This document shows positions 22,805 through 34,461 of a stretch of DNA of 64,000 nt, piece by piece. A program made the position numbers and the translations under genes. This stretch comes from Piliocolobus tephrosceles (taxonomy: Eukaryota > Chordata > Mammalia > Primates > Cercopithecidae). Under the pieces are notes generated by a model that worked only from the letters and a program-made list of their open reading frames with translations, was not told the origin of the DNA and ran no database searches. Positions within the stretch are counted from its first letter, which is position 1. Each line of letters begins with the position of its first letter. Location: NCBI RefSeq assembly GCF_002776525.5, contig NC_045443.1:35191057-35255056 (forward strand), in the 5' to 3' direction.

Positions 22805-25800
22805 AGTACCTTTGTTTCCAAAAGGGTTTCCCCGACGCTGTATGAGAAGAGAGGTATAACACTGTGAGTGGAATGCACACGTCACAAAGCAGTTCCTGGG
22901 AAAGCTTCTCTCCAGTTTCGGTCTGAACATATTTCCTTTTTCACGGTAAGCCTCAAAGTGCTCCCGAAAGTCCCATCACACGCTAAACATACACAGGGTT
23001 ATACATCTCCTTAACGTAGGGAGAGGCTTAAGTAAGTGAGAGAAATTAAGAAGACACAGAGTAGTTTCACAGGAAACTTCCTTCTAGATTTTACCTGAGG
23101 ATACTTATTTCTCCATGTTCTAAGGATCGTTCCCAAATGTCCTTCCTCTGATTCCACAAAAGCAGTGATTTGTATCTGCTCAATCCAAAGAACGGTTTAA
23201 ATCTACAGGATGAATAAACACATTGCAAGGCAGTTGCTCAGAAAGTTACTCTGCAGGTTTCATCAGCAGATGATTCCTTGCTCACCACAAGCCTCCATGC
23301 GTCACTGTATATCAGTTCACAGATTCTTCAAAGACAGAATTTTGAAATTGGGCAACATAGAGTAAGCATAAATTCTGTGAAGTGAATGCACATATCAGAG
23401 AGCAGATTTTTGGAATGCTTCTTTCTCGATTTTATTGCAGTATATTTCACTATTTGCCATAGTCCTCAATGCGCTCCGAAATATCACATTTTCATTTACA
23501 CAGGGGTAGTGTTTAAACACTGCCTTGGGAGAAAGGAAGTATAATTCCCTGAGCGGAATGCATATATCACAAGCAGTTTCTCAGAAAGCTTCTATCCAAT
23601 TTTTATCTGAAGATATCTCCTCCTTCACCATAGGCCTGAATGTGCTCCCAAATGTCACTTCGTGGATTCATGCATGACAGAGTTTCCAAACTGCATAATA
23701 TAAGCAAGCTTTGACATATGCGAGATGAATAGATATATCTAACATGAAGCAGTTCCACAGAAAACTTCTCTCCAGTTTTGTCTAAGGATATTTCCTTTTT
23801 CGCCATAGCCATCCCTGTACTCCTGAATGTCTCTTGGTAGCTTTTTCTCCATAAGGGATTCCGGAATCCTCTAGGAGAAAAATGTATATTTCTGTGAGTG
23901 GAATGCACACGTCACAAAGCAGTTCCTTGGAAAGCTTCCCTCCAGTTTCGGTCTGAAAATATTTCCTTTTTCACTATAAGCCTCAAAGTGCTCCCGAATT
24001 GCCCATCACATACTGAACATACACAGGGCTATAAAACTCCTCAATGGAAGGAGAGGCCTAACTAAGTGAGAGGAATTAAGATGACACAGAGTAGTTTCAC
24101 AGAAAGCTTCCTTCTGGATTTTACCTGAGGATAATTCTTTCTCCTTATTCTAAGGATGGTTCCCAAATGTCCTTCCTCAGATTCTACAAAAACAGTGATT
24201 TCAGTCTGCCCAATCCAAAGAACGGTTTAAATCTATGAGATGAGTACACACATTGCAAAGCAGTTGCTCACAAAGTTACTCCGCAGGTTTCATCGAAAGA
24301 TGTTTCCTTGCTCACCACAAGCCACCGGGCGTCACTAAATATCCCTTCACAGATTCTTCAAAGACAGAATTTCGAAACTGGGCAACATAGACTAAGCATA
24401 AATTCTGTGAAGTGAATGCACATATCAGAGAGCAGATTCTTGGAACGCTTCTTTCTGGATTTTATTTCAATATATTTCACTGTTTGCCATAGTCCTCAAT
24501 GCGATCTGAAATATCAATTTCTCGGTTACACAGGAACAGTGTTTAAACATTACCTTGTGAGAAAAGAGGTATAGCTCCCTCAGTGGAATGCATACATGAC
24601 AAGGAGTTTCTCAGAAAGCTTCTATCCAGTTTTTATCTGAAGATATCTCCTCTTTCACCATAGTCCTGAATGTGCTCCTGAATGTCCCTTTATGGATACG
24701 TGCATGACGGAGTTTCCAAACTGCATAATATAAGAAAGATTTGAACTATGCGAGATGAATAGAGATATCTAACACGAAGCAGTTTCACAGAAATCTTTCC
24801 AGATTTGTCTGAGGATATTTCCTTTTACACCATTGCCATCCCTATACTCCCGAATGTCTCTTGGTAGTTTTTCCTTCAAAAGGGCTTCTGGAAAACTCTA
24901 GGAGAACAAAGGTATATTTCTGTAAGTGGAATGCACACGTCACAAAGCAGCTCCTCAGAAAGCTTCTCTCCAATTTCTATCTGAAGACGTTTCCTTTCTC
25001 ACTGTAACCCTCAAATCACTCTTGAATATTCCTTCACAGTCTAAACAGAAACAGTGTCATGATTCGGCTCAATGGAAAGAGTAATTTAACTGTGTAAGGG
25101 GAATTCATGTGACACGGAGCAGGTTCACAGAAAGCTTCCTTCTGGTTTCTCTCTGAAGTTATTTCTTTTGCAGGGTATTCTAAAGAATGTCTCCAAATGT
25201 CCCTTCTCAGATTCCACAGAAACAGTGATTTCAAACTGCTCAATCCAAAGAATGATTTAACTCTTTGAGATGAATACAAACATCACAAAAGAGATGTGGA
25301 GAAAGCTTGTCTCCAATTTTCCATGGGAGACATTTCCTTGCCCAACATAGGCCTCCTGTTGCCACTTACTATCCCTTCACAGAAACCTCAGAGGCCGACT
25401 TTCAAACTGGGAAATGTAGAGTAAGATTTATCCCTGTGAAAAGAGTGGGAATGTCAAAGAGCAGTTTCTTCGAGTGCTTCTTTGTGTTTTTTATTGGACG
25501 ACATTTCACTTTTTGCCATAGTCTTCAGTGTGCTCCGAATATCACTCTTTTGGTTTTACAGGAACAGTGTTCAAACTGTGCCTTATGAGAAGAACATTAA
25601 AGGTACCTGAGTGGAATGTACACATCTCCAAGCAGTTTCTCAGAAAGCTTCTCTCCAGTTTCGGTCTGAACATATTTCCTTTTTCACCGTAAGCCTCAAA
25701 GTGCTCCCAAATGTCCCATCACACGCTAAACATACACAGGGTTATAAAACTACTCAACATAAGGAGAGGCTTAACTGAGTGAGAGGTATTAAGACAACAC

Positions 25801-27770
25801 AGAGTAGATTCACAGAAAGCTTCCTTCTGGATTTTACCCGAGGGTGTTTCTTTCTCCATGTTCTAAGGATCGTTCGCAAATGTCCTTCCTCAGATTCCAC
25901 AAAAACAGTGATTTCAATCTGCTCAATCCAAGGAATGATTTAAATCTATAAGACAAACAGACACATCACAAAGTAGTTGCTAAGAAAGTTACTCTGCAGG
26001 TTTCATCGAAAGATGTTTCCTTGCTCACCACAAACCTCTGGGCATCACTAAATATCCCTTCACAGATTTTCAAAGACAGAATTTCGAAACTGGGCAACAG
26101 AGAGTAAGCATAAATTCTCTGAAGTGAATGCACATATCAGAGAGAAGATTCTTGGAACACTTCTTTCTCGATTTTATTTCAGTACATTTCACTATTTGCC
26201 ATAGTCCTCAGTGCCCTCAGAAATATCACCTTTTCAGTTACACAGGAACAGTGTTTAAACTCTGCATTGTGAGAAAAGAGGTATAACTCCCTGAGCAGAA
26301 TGCATACATCAAAAGTAGTTTCTCAGGAAACTTCTATCCAGTTTATATCTGAAGATATCTCCTCTTTCACCATAGGCTTGAATGTCCTTCCGAATGTCCC
26401 TTCATGGATTCGTTCATGACGGAGTTTCCTAACTGCATAATATAAGAAAGGTTTGAAATATGTGAGATGAATAGATATATCTAACACGAAACAGTTTCAC
26501 AGAAATCTTTCCAGGTTTGTCTGAGGATACCTCCTTTTTCACAATAGCCGACCCTATACTCCCGAATGTCTCTTTTTAGCTTTTTCTCCAAAAGTGATTC
26601 CAGAATCCTCTAGGAAAGGAAAGGTATATTTCTGTGAGTGGAATGCAAATGTCACAAGGCAGATCCTCAGAAAGCTTCTCTCCAGTTTCTATCTTAAGAC
26701 GTTTCCTTTCTCACCGTAACCCTCAAATCGCTCATGAATATCTCTTCGCAGTCTAAACAAAAACAGTGTTATGGTATTGTTTAGTGAAGAGAGAAGCTTA
26801 ACTGTGTGAGTAGAATTCACGTGACACAGAGGAGTTTCATAGAAAGCTTCCTTCTGGTTTCTCTTTGAGGTTATTTTTTTTTTCAGGATATTCTATAGAG
26901 TGTCCCCAAATGTCCTTTCTTAGATTTGCAGAGAAACTGCTGAATCCAAAGAATGCTTTAGCTCTTTGAGATGAACACAAATATCACAAAAGTGTTGCAC
27001 AGAAAGCTTCTCTCCAATTTTCGATGGGAGACATTTCCTTGCTCGACACAGGCCTCCGGTCGCCACTTACTATCCCTTTGCAGAACCCTCAGAAGCCAAC
27101 TTTCAAACTGGGAAATATAGAGTAAGCTTTAACCCTATGAAAACAATGGGCATGTGAGAGAGCAGTTTCTTCGAGTGCTTCTTTCTGTTTTTTATGGGAC
27201 AACATTTTGCTTTTTGCCATAGTCTTCACTGTGCTCCGAATATCACTCTTTTGGGTTTACAAGAACAGTGTTCAAACTAACTTATGAGAAGAATATTAAA
27301 ACTGCCTGAGTGGAATGCACACATAACCAAGCAGTTTCTCAGAAAGCTTCTCTCCAGTTTTTATCTGACTGTATTTCCTATTTGACCATAGGCCCGAATG
27401 TGATCCCAAATATCCCTTTGTGGATCCATCCACGAGGGTGTTTCCAAGCTGCGTAATGTAAAGAAAGCTTCATCTATGTGAGAAAAATAAACATAGAAAA
27501 AAGCAGATTCACAGAAAGCTTCTTCCCAGTTTTTATCTGAGGATATGTCCTTTTTCACCAGAGTCCTGAGCATGCTCCCGAGAGTCTCCTCGTGGATCCG
27601 TCCATGACAGTTTTCAAGCTCTGTAATATAAGGAAACCTTTATCTCTGTGAGATGATAACACATATCACAAAGTAGTTTCCTAGAAAGCTTCTTTCCAGG
27701 TTTTGTCTGAGGCTATTTCCCTTTTCATCATCGGCATCAACATGCCCCCGAATATCACCTGGTACCTGTT
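22805..27770 (-). repeat. 29-monomer compound HOR unit (4966 bp)
   Basis: The order reads m1-m7, then m2-m11, then m2-m13. The first jump is at about 23930, where the end of m7 ('gtcacaaagcagttcc') leads into m2 ('tttcggtctgaaaat'). The second is at about 25650, where the end of m11 ('atctccaagcagtttctc') leads into m2 ('tttcggtctgaacat'). Seven plus ten plus twelve monomers predicts about 4960 bp, which fits the observed 4966. Confidence 0.83.
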
Positions 27771-29985
27771 TCTCCAAAAGGGTTTACCCGATGCTGTATG
27801 AGAAGTGAGGTATAACACTGTGAGTGGAATGCACATGTCACAAAGAAGTTCCTCGGAAAGCTTCCCTCCAGTTTCGGTCTGAATATATTTCCTTTTTTGC
27901 CGTAAGACTCATAGTGCTCCCGAAAGTCCCATCACACGCTAAACATACACAGGGTTATAAAACTACTCAACGTAAGGGGAGGGTTAACTAAGTGAGAGGA
28001 ACTAAGACGACACGAAGTAGCTTCACAGAAAACTTCATTCTGGATTTTACCTGAGGATATTTCTTTCTCCATGTTCTAAGGATCATTCCCAAAAGTCCTT
28101 CCTCAGATTCCACAAAAACAGTGATTTCAATATGCTCAATCCAAAGCACGTTTTAAATCTATGACACGAATACACACATCGCAAAGCAGTTGCTCAGAAA
28201 GTTACTCTGCAGGTTTCATCAGAAGATGTTTCCTTGCTCACCACAAGCCTCCGGGCATCACTAAATATCCCTTCACACATTCTTCAAAGACAGAATTTCG
28301 AAACTGGGCAGCATAAAGTGAACAAAAATTCGGTGAAGTTATTGCACATATCAGAGAGCATACCCTTGGAATGCTTCTTTCTCGATTTTATTGCAGTATA
28401 TTTGGCTATTTGGCATAGTCCTCAGTGTGCTCTGAAATATCACATTTCGGTTACACAGGAACAGGGTTTAAACACTGCCTTGTGAGAAAAGAGGTATAAG
28501 TCCCTGAGCGGAATGCATACATCAAAAGTAGTTTCTCAGAAATCTTCTATCCAGTTTTTATCTGAAAATATCTCCTCTTTCACCATAGGCTTGAAAGTCC
28601 TCCTGGATGTCCCTTCGCGGATTCGTGCATGACAGAGTTTCCAAACTGTGTAATATAAGAAAGGTTTGAACTATGCGAGATTAATAGATATATCTAACAC
28701 GAAGCAGTTTCTCAGAAGTCTTCTTTCCAGTTTGTCTGAGGATATTTCCTTTTTCACCATAGCCATCCCTATACCCCGAATGTCTCTTGGTAGTTTTTTC
28801 TCCAAAAGGGTTTCTGGAATCCTCTAGGAGAACAAAGGTATAATTCTGAGAGTGGAATGCACATGTCACAAAGCAGCTCTTCAGAAAGCTTCTGTTCATT
28901 TTCTATCTGAAGACGTTTCCTTTCTCACCGTAACCCTCAAATCGCTCCTAAATATCCCTTCACAGTCTCAACAAAAACAGTGTTATGATACTGCTCTATG
29001 AAAAGAGAAGCTTAACTGTGTGAGCGGAATTCACGTGACAAGGAGCAGTTTCACATAAAGCTTCTTTCTGTTTTGTCTCTGAGGTTATTTCTTTTTCACG
29101 ATATTCTAAAGAGCGTCTCCAAATGTCCTTTCACAAATTCCACAGAAACAGTGATTTCAAACTGATCGGTCCAAAGAATGATTTAACTCTTTGAGACGAA
29201 TTCAAACATCACAAAACCTTGTGCAGGAAGTTTCTCTCCAATTTTCAATGCGAGACGTTTCCTTGCTCGACACAGGCCTCCGGTTGCCCCTTACCATCAC
29301 TTCGCAGAACCTCAGAGGCCGACTTCCAAACTGGGAAATGTAGAGGAAGATATAATCCTGTGAAAAGAATGGGCATGTCAGAGAGCAGTTTCTTCGAGTA
29401 CTTCTTTCTGTTTTTTCTTGGATGACATTTCACTTTTTGCCATAATCTTCAGTGTGCTCCGAATATCACTCTTTTGATTTTATAGAAACAGTGTTCAAAC
29501 TGTGCTTTATGAGAAGAAGAATAAAATTCCCTGAGTGGAATGCACATATCACCAAGCAGTTTCTCAGACAGCTTCTCTCCAGATTTTCTCTGACTATATT
29601 TCCTATTTGACCATAGGCCCGAATTTGATCCTAACTATTCCTTCGTGGATTGATCCACAACGGAGTTTCCAAGCTGCGTAATTTAAGGAAAGCTTCATTT
29701 ATGTGAGAAGAATAAACATAGAAGAAAGCAGATTCACAGAAAGCTTCTTTTCAGTTTTTATCTGAAGATATTTCCTTTCTCACCATAGTCCTGTGTGTTC
29801 TCCCGAAAGTCCCTTCGTGAATCCAGCCATGACCGTTTTCAAACTGTGTGATGTAAGGAAACCTTTATCTATGTGAGATGATTACACACATCACAGAGAA
29901 GTTTCCTAGAAAGCTTCTTTCCAGGTTTTGTCTGAGGCTATTTCCCTTTTCATCATCGGCATCAACATGGTCCCGAATATCAATT
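27771..29985 (-). repeat. 13-monomer alpha HOR unit (2215 bp)
   Basis: A standard unit in the order m1 to m13, with a few small deletions. No insertion seen. Confidence 0.9.
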
Positions 29986-32223
29986 GGTACCTTTTTCTCC
30001 CAAATGGTTTCCTCGACGATGTATGAGAAGAGAGGTATAACACTGTGAGTGGAATGCACATGTCACGAAGCAGTTCCTCAGAAAGCTTCTCTCCAGTTTC
30101 TGTCTGAACATATTTCCTTTCACCGTAAGCCTCAAAGTGCTCTCGAATTGCCCATCACATGCTAAACATACACAGGGTTATGAAACTCCTCAATGGAAGG
30201 AGAGGCCTAACTAAGTGAGAGGAATTAAGATGACACAGAGTAGTTTCACAGAAAGCTTCCTTCTGGATTTTACCTGAGGATAATTCTTTCTCCTTATTCT
30301 AAGGATGGTTCCCAAATGTCCTTCCTCAGATTCTACAAAAACAGTGATTTCAATCTGCCCAATCCAAAGAACGGTTTAAATCTATGAGATGAATGCACAC
30401 ATTGCAAAGCAGTTGCTCAGAAAGTTACTCCGCAGGTTTCATCGAAAGATGTTTCCTTGCTCACCACAAGCCACCGGGCGTCACTAAATATCCCTTCACA
30501 GATTCTTCAAAGACAGAATTTCGAAACTGGGCAACATAGACTAAGCATAAATTCTGTGAAGTGAATGCACATATCAGAGAGCAGATTAATGGAACCCTTC
30601 TTTCTCGATTTCATTTCAGTATATTTGCCATAGTCCTCACAGTATATTTGCCATAGTCCTCAGTGTGCTTGGAAATATCAATTTTCGGTTGCACAGGAAC
30701 AGTGTTTAAACACTGTCTTTTGAGGTAAGAGGTATAACTGCCTGAGCAGAAAGCATATATCACGACTAGTTTCTCCAAAAGCTTCTATCCAGTTTTTATC
30801 TGAATATATCTCCTCTTTCACCATAGGCCTGAATGTGCTCCCGAATGTTCCTTTGTGGATTCGTGCATGATGGAGTTTCCAAACTGTGTAATATAAAGAA
30901 GGTTTGAACTATGCGAGATGAATAGATATATCTAACAAGAAGCATTTTCACAGAAATCTTCTTTACAGTTTTGTCTGAGGATGTTTCCTTTATCACCATA
31001 GCCATATTTATACCCCGGAATGTCTCCTGGTAGCTTTTTCTACAAAAGGGATTCCGGAATCCTCTAGGAGAAGAATTTATATTTCTGTGAGTGGAATGCA
31101 CATGTCATAAAGCAGCTCTTCAGAAAGCTTCTCTACAGTTTCTATCTAAAGAGGTTTCCTTTCACACTGTAACCCTTAAAAAGCTCCTGAATATCCCTTC
31201 GCAGTCTAAACAAAAACATTGTTATGATACTACTCAATGAAAAGAGAAGCTTAACTGTGTGAGCGGAATTCACGTGACACAGAGCAGGTTCACAGAAAGC
31301 TTCCTTCTGGTTTCTTTCTGAGGTTGTCTTTTTCAGGATATTCTAAAAAGCATCTCCAAATGTCCTTTCTCAGATTCCACAGAAACAGTGATTTCAAACT
31401 ATTCAATCCAAAGAATGATTTAACTCTTTGTGATGAATACAAACATCATAAAAGTGTTGCACATAAAGCATCTCTCCAGTGTTCGATGGGAGACATTTCC
31501 TTGCTCAACACAGGCCTCCTTTTGCCACTTACTATCCCTTTGCAGAAACCTCAGAGGCCGACTTTCAAACTTGGAAATGTAGAATAAGCTTTAACCCTGT
31601 GAAAAGAATGGGCATGTCAGAGAGCAGTTTCTTCGAGTATTTCTTCTGTTTTTTATTGGACGGCATTTCATTTTTTGCCATAGTCTTCAATGTGCCCCGA
31701 ATATCACTTTTTTGGTTTTACAGGAACAGTGTTCAAACTCTGCCTTAAGAGAAGAACATTAAAACTCCGTGAGTGGAATGCACACATCACCAAGCAGTTA
31801 CTCAGAAAGCTTCTCTCCAGTTTTTATCTGACTCTATTTCCTATTTGACCATAGGCCCGAATGTGATCCCAAATATCCCTTCGTGGATCCATCCACGAGG
31901 GAGTTTCCAAGCTGCATAATGTAAAGAAAGCTTCATCTATATGAGAAGAATAATCATAGAGAAAAGCAGATTTACAGAAAGCTTCTTTCCAGTTTTTATC
32001 TGTAGATATTTCCTTTTTCACCACAGTCCTGAGTGTGCTCCTGAAAATCCTTTCGTGGATTTGTCCATGACACTTTTCAAGCTGTGTAATGTAAGGAAAC
32101 CTTTATCTCTGTGAGATGATTACACATATCACAGAGTAGTTTCTTAGAAAGCCTCTTTCCAGGTTTTGTCTGAGGCTGTTTTTCCTTTCATCATCGGCAT
32201 CAACATGCTCCCGAATATCACCT
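29986..32223 (-). repeat. 13-monomer alpha HOR unit (2238 bp) with conversion-like tract
   Basis: A standard unit in the order m1 to m13. Its m2-m4 segment (about 30130-30587) is nearly identical to about 23985-24440. A 23-bp tandem duplication sits in m5 at 30617-30662. Confidence 0.88.
30617..30662. repeat. 23-bp tandem duplication
   Basis: 'cagtatatttgccatagtcc' plus three more bases occurs at 30617-30639 and again at 30640-30662. It replaces the normal m5 text 'tatttcactatttgccatag'. Confidence 0.85.
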
Positions 32224-32439
32224 GGTACCTGTTTCTCCAAAAGGGTTTTCCCGATGCTGTAGGAGAAGAGAGGTATAACCCTGTGAGTGGAATGCACACG
32301 TAACAAAGCAGTTCCTCGGAAAGCTTCTCTGCATTTTCGGTCTGAACATATTTCCTTTTTCACCGTAAGCCTCAAAGGGCTCCCGAATGTTCCATCACAC
32401 GCTATACATACACAAGGTTATAAAACTACTCAACGTATG
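32224..32439 (-). repeat. Alpha m1 and 5' part of m2, left flank of ERV1
   Basis: The end of m1 and the first part of m2, ending '...actactcaacgtatg' at the provirus boundary. The interrupted m2 resumes at 39765 with 'gtaaggggaggctt'. Without ERV1 the landmark interval 32224-42821 is about 3273 bp, or 19 monomers (m1-m7 then m2-m13). Confidence 0.88.
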
Positions 32440-32458
32440 TGTTTGGATAAACGGAGGC

Positions 32459-32468
32459 AAGATGGCGC
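32459..32468 (+). promoter_or_regulatory. YY1-like motif in ERV1 5' LTR
   Basis: 'aagatggcgc' 20 bp inside the LTR, close to the known YY1 recognition pattern AANATGGCG. The equivalent site in the ERV1 3' LTR has decayed to 'gagatggcat'. Both ERV2 LTRs keep it. Binding is inferred from the motif only. Confidence 0.45.
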
Positions 32469-32824
32469 ACTTCTGGGTTCTCCATCACTAACTTTTCCCG
32501 TGCGAGCGAATATGCAGCCGGTGCCCGGGAACGTGTAGACCAACCGGGCATGCGCCAGGTGAGATCAATTCGAAGAGACCAAGATTTACCTGGACACACC
32601 TGCAGTATGCCTCCGACATGCCCGAGCCCCGCATATTGCCCTCCCTCTCCTAGAAATCGGCTCCTGGTGAGCGTCTTGCGCAGACTTCCCAGTCCCCCAC
32701 TCCTGTCAGGACTGCATTAGGATCTCTGTTTGAGAGGTCCACGGGGCAACTCTCTTGGCCTCCTTTGCCGGAGTCCAATGGACCTTTCCCTACCCACCTT
32801 CTTCCTTGAAGCTAGGTGACCAAA

Positions 32825-32830
32825 AATAAA
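32825..32830 (+). terminator. LTR polyadenylation signal (ERV1 5' LTR)
   Basis: AATAAA in the context 'gaccaaaaataaatttgcag', about 80 bp before the LTR end. This is the usual position for an R-region poly(A) signal, and it is conserved in all four LTRs of this window. Confidence 0.7.
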
Positions 32831-32909
32831 TTTGCAGTGTTGCTCATACCCTTGCATGCTCTCTGGTTCTTTTGTACTCGCTCTGCTGGTCTTAGAAAAA
32901 CAAATCAGT

Positions 32910-32926
32910 TGATGCCGAACCCAGGA
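32910..32926 (+). other. Primer-binding site, tRNA-Phe-like (ERV1)
   Basis: 'tgatgccgaacccagga' two bases after the LTR end. From memory this resembles the complement of the tRNA-Phe 3' end used by HERV-F-type elements, with substitutions and a small deletion. ERV2 has a related site at 54039. Confidence 0.6.
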
Positions 32927-33039
32927 GGAGACCCCTCCTCAGGGTCCCCATGGTCCGGGGAGTCTCCTCCTCCTCCTTCCACGCCACGGATGGACCAGGA
33001 CCTGAGACCCACTTCCCTCACTTTCACAGCCTCTCTGGG

Positions 33040-33045
33040 GTAAGT
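33040..33045 (+). promoter_or_regulatory. Probable leader splice donor (ERV1)
   Basis: 'gtaagt' in the context 'ctctctggggtaagttcc', between the primer-binding site and gag, where the env-message donor is expected. It is conserved in ERV2 at 54167. Confidence 0.5.
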
Positions 33046-33285
33046 TCCCTTGTCTCTTCTTTACCTCCCTCGGACAAATATCCTGCACAGGTCTGAGGCC
33101 CACTTTTGAGCCACCAAGTGGCTCGGGAGACCCATTCAGGACAGAGACGTTCACCTGAAGGTAATCTCCACCTTGGCTCCAAGAGTCTCCAGTCTGTCTC
33201 TGCTGGTTCCAAAAGACGCTTTGAAGCCAGGCAGAGATCCACTTCCATTTCCATTGTGTCCATTGTGTAAGTAAAGAGGAAACAA

Positions 33286-34461
33286 ATGGGAATCGCCCAC
33301 TCCAAATTTCCAAAGAGCACCCCCTTAGGGTGCCTCCTAGCCAATTTAAAAACCTTACAGCTCGAACAAGACCATAGGAGGAAGCAGTAAATTTTCCTTT
33401 CCCCTGTGGCGTGGCCCCGATACAAACTAGACAATCAGTCTCAGTGGCCACCAGAGAGCACCCTAGACCGCAATGTTCTGACCGACCTCAACAATTTCTG
33501 CCAGCGGGTAGGAACGTGGTCCAAAATTACTTACATACAAGGCTTTTGGGACTTACACTCTTGTCCCGACCTGTTTAGCTGGTGCTCTTTGGCCCAAGTT
33601 ATGCTAGCCAAGGATGCCGGCTCACAGGAACCTGAAAAAGAGGAGTCTTCATTACTTTCTGTTCAGCCAGAGGACCTAGGGTTTCCCTCACTTCCGCCCT
33701 ACACTTCTCCTCCTCCCCCCGTCCAGACTCCTCCTTCCTCTTCCTTATCTACTAGTAATCCACTCGGTCCCGTGCCTCCTTCGGGACCCCCAGATGGCTG
33801 TCTTGAGTCTCCTGTCTGCCCACACCCACTCTAAGTGCCCTGCTGATGCCCTCACTCCTGCCCCACACCTTCCTACAGTGTTACTCGGTTAGATCCGGCC
33901 TCCCCCACAGTGGCCACAATTTTGGCGTCTTATTTCATTTCTCAATCACCTCCTGACATTCGTTAAAATCTTCAAAAGGTAGAGGATGGTCCTCAGGCAC
34001 CAATACAAGACCTGGTTAAATTAGCCTTTAAGGTCTATAACTATAGAGAGGAGACGGCTGAGGCACAGTGACAGGCTCGCCTTAACCAGAAAGCATAGCT
34101 CCTGGCAGCAGCTTTACAGACCAGTCGTAACCCCAGGCCAGAGAGCACACAATCCGCAGACTCCAAGGCTACAAAAGGAGCCTGCTATAAGTGCGACAAG
34201 GCAGGGCATTATGCCAACAGGTGTCCGCGAGGTCCCCGAACCCCAACGCAGCCTTGCTATAAGTGGAAGACATCAGGACATTGGGCCAGTGAATGTCCTA
34301 ACCCTCGTCCACCAGCAACCCCCTGCCCTGCTTGTCAACAGGGAGGATACTGGAAGTCTGATTGCCCCACCCTGAGAACAGGTGCCACGTCTCCATGTGA
34401 CCCCCTTTTCCAGGATCCTGGGAGCTCCTTCCAGCTCTTACATCTGGACGATGACAACTGA
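33286..34461 (+). pseudogene. gag: ERV1 gag pseudogene (matrix, p12-like, nucleocapsid; capsid deleted)
   Basis: The start codon at 33286 gives Met-Gly, a myristoylation-type start. A stop at codon 35 (33388-33390) breaks it, where ERV2 has TTA in place of TAA. The frame then continues from 33406 through a proline-rich region, and a 2-bp loss near 33823 shifts it to a stop at 33834. About 505 bp that hold most of the capsid in ERV2 (about 55014-55518) are missing at about 33882. A TAA at 33964-33966 is shared with ERV2. The nucleocapsid frame then holds three in-phase zinc-knuckle motifs: 34183-34224 (C-X2-C-X4-H-X4-C intact), 34255-34296 (second Cys is Trp) and 34324-34365 (His is Tyr). It ends at TGA 34459-34461. 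No functional Gag can be made. Confidence 0.88.

Larger units (their letters stand above)
32440..32907 (+). repeat. ERV1 5' LTR (468 bp)
   Basis: Begins 'tgtttggataaacggagg' and ends 'aaaacaaatca', pairing with the 3' LTR at 39296-39764. It is CpG-rich compared with the interior. It holds a YY1-like motif at 32459-32468 and an AATAAA poly(A) signal at 32825-32830. I could not place a TATA box with confidence. Confidence 0.93.

Noticed and set aside
5572..32400. Dozens of open frames of 60-150 codons on both strands in the satellite
   Set aside because: They recur with the monomers, have no start context or conserved family, and change frame between copies. They are chance frames in a 171-bp repeat.
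32939..33451. 170-codon minus-strand frame in the ERV1 leader and gag (and its twins at 54078-54561)
   Set aside because: It lies opposite the LTR leader and gag start, is present only because the family sequence is shared, and matches nothing I recognise. It is treated as a shadow.
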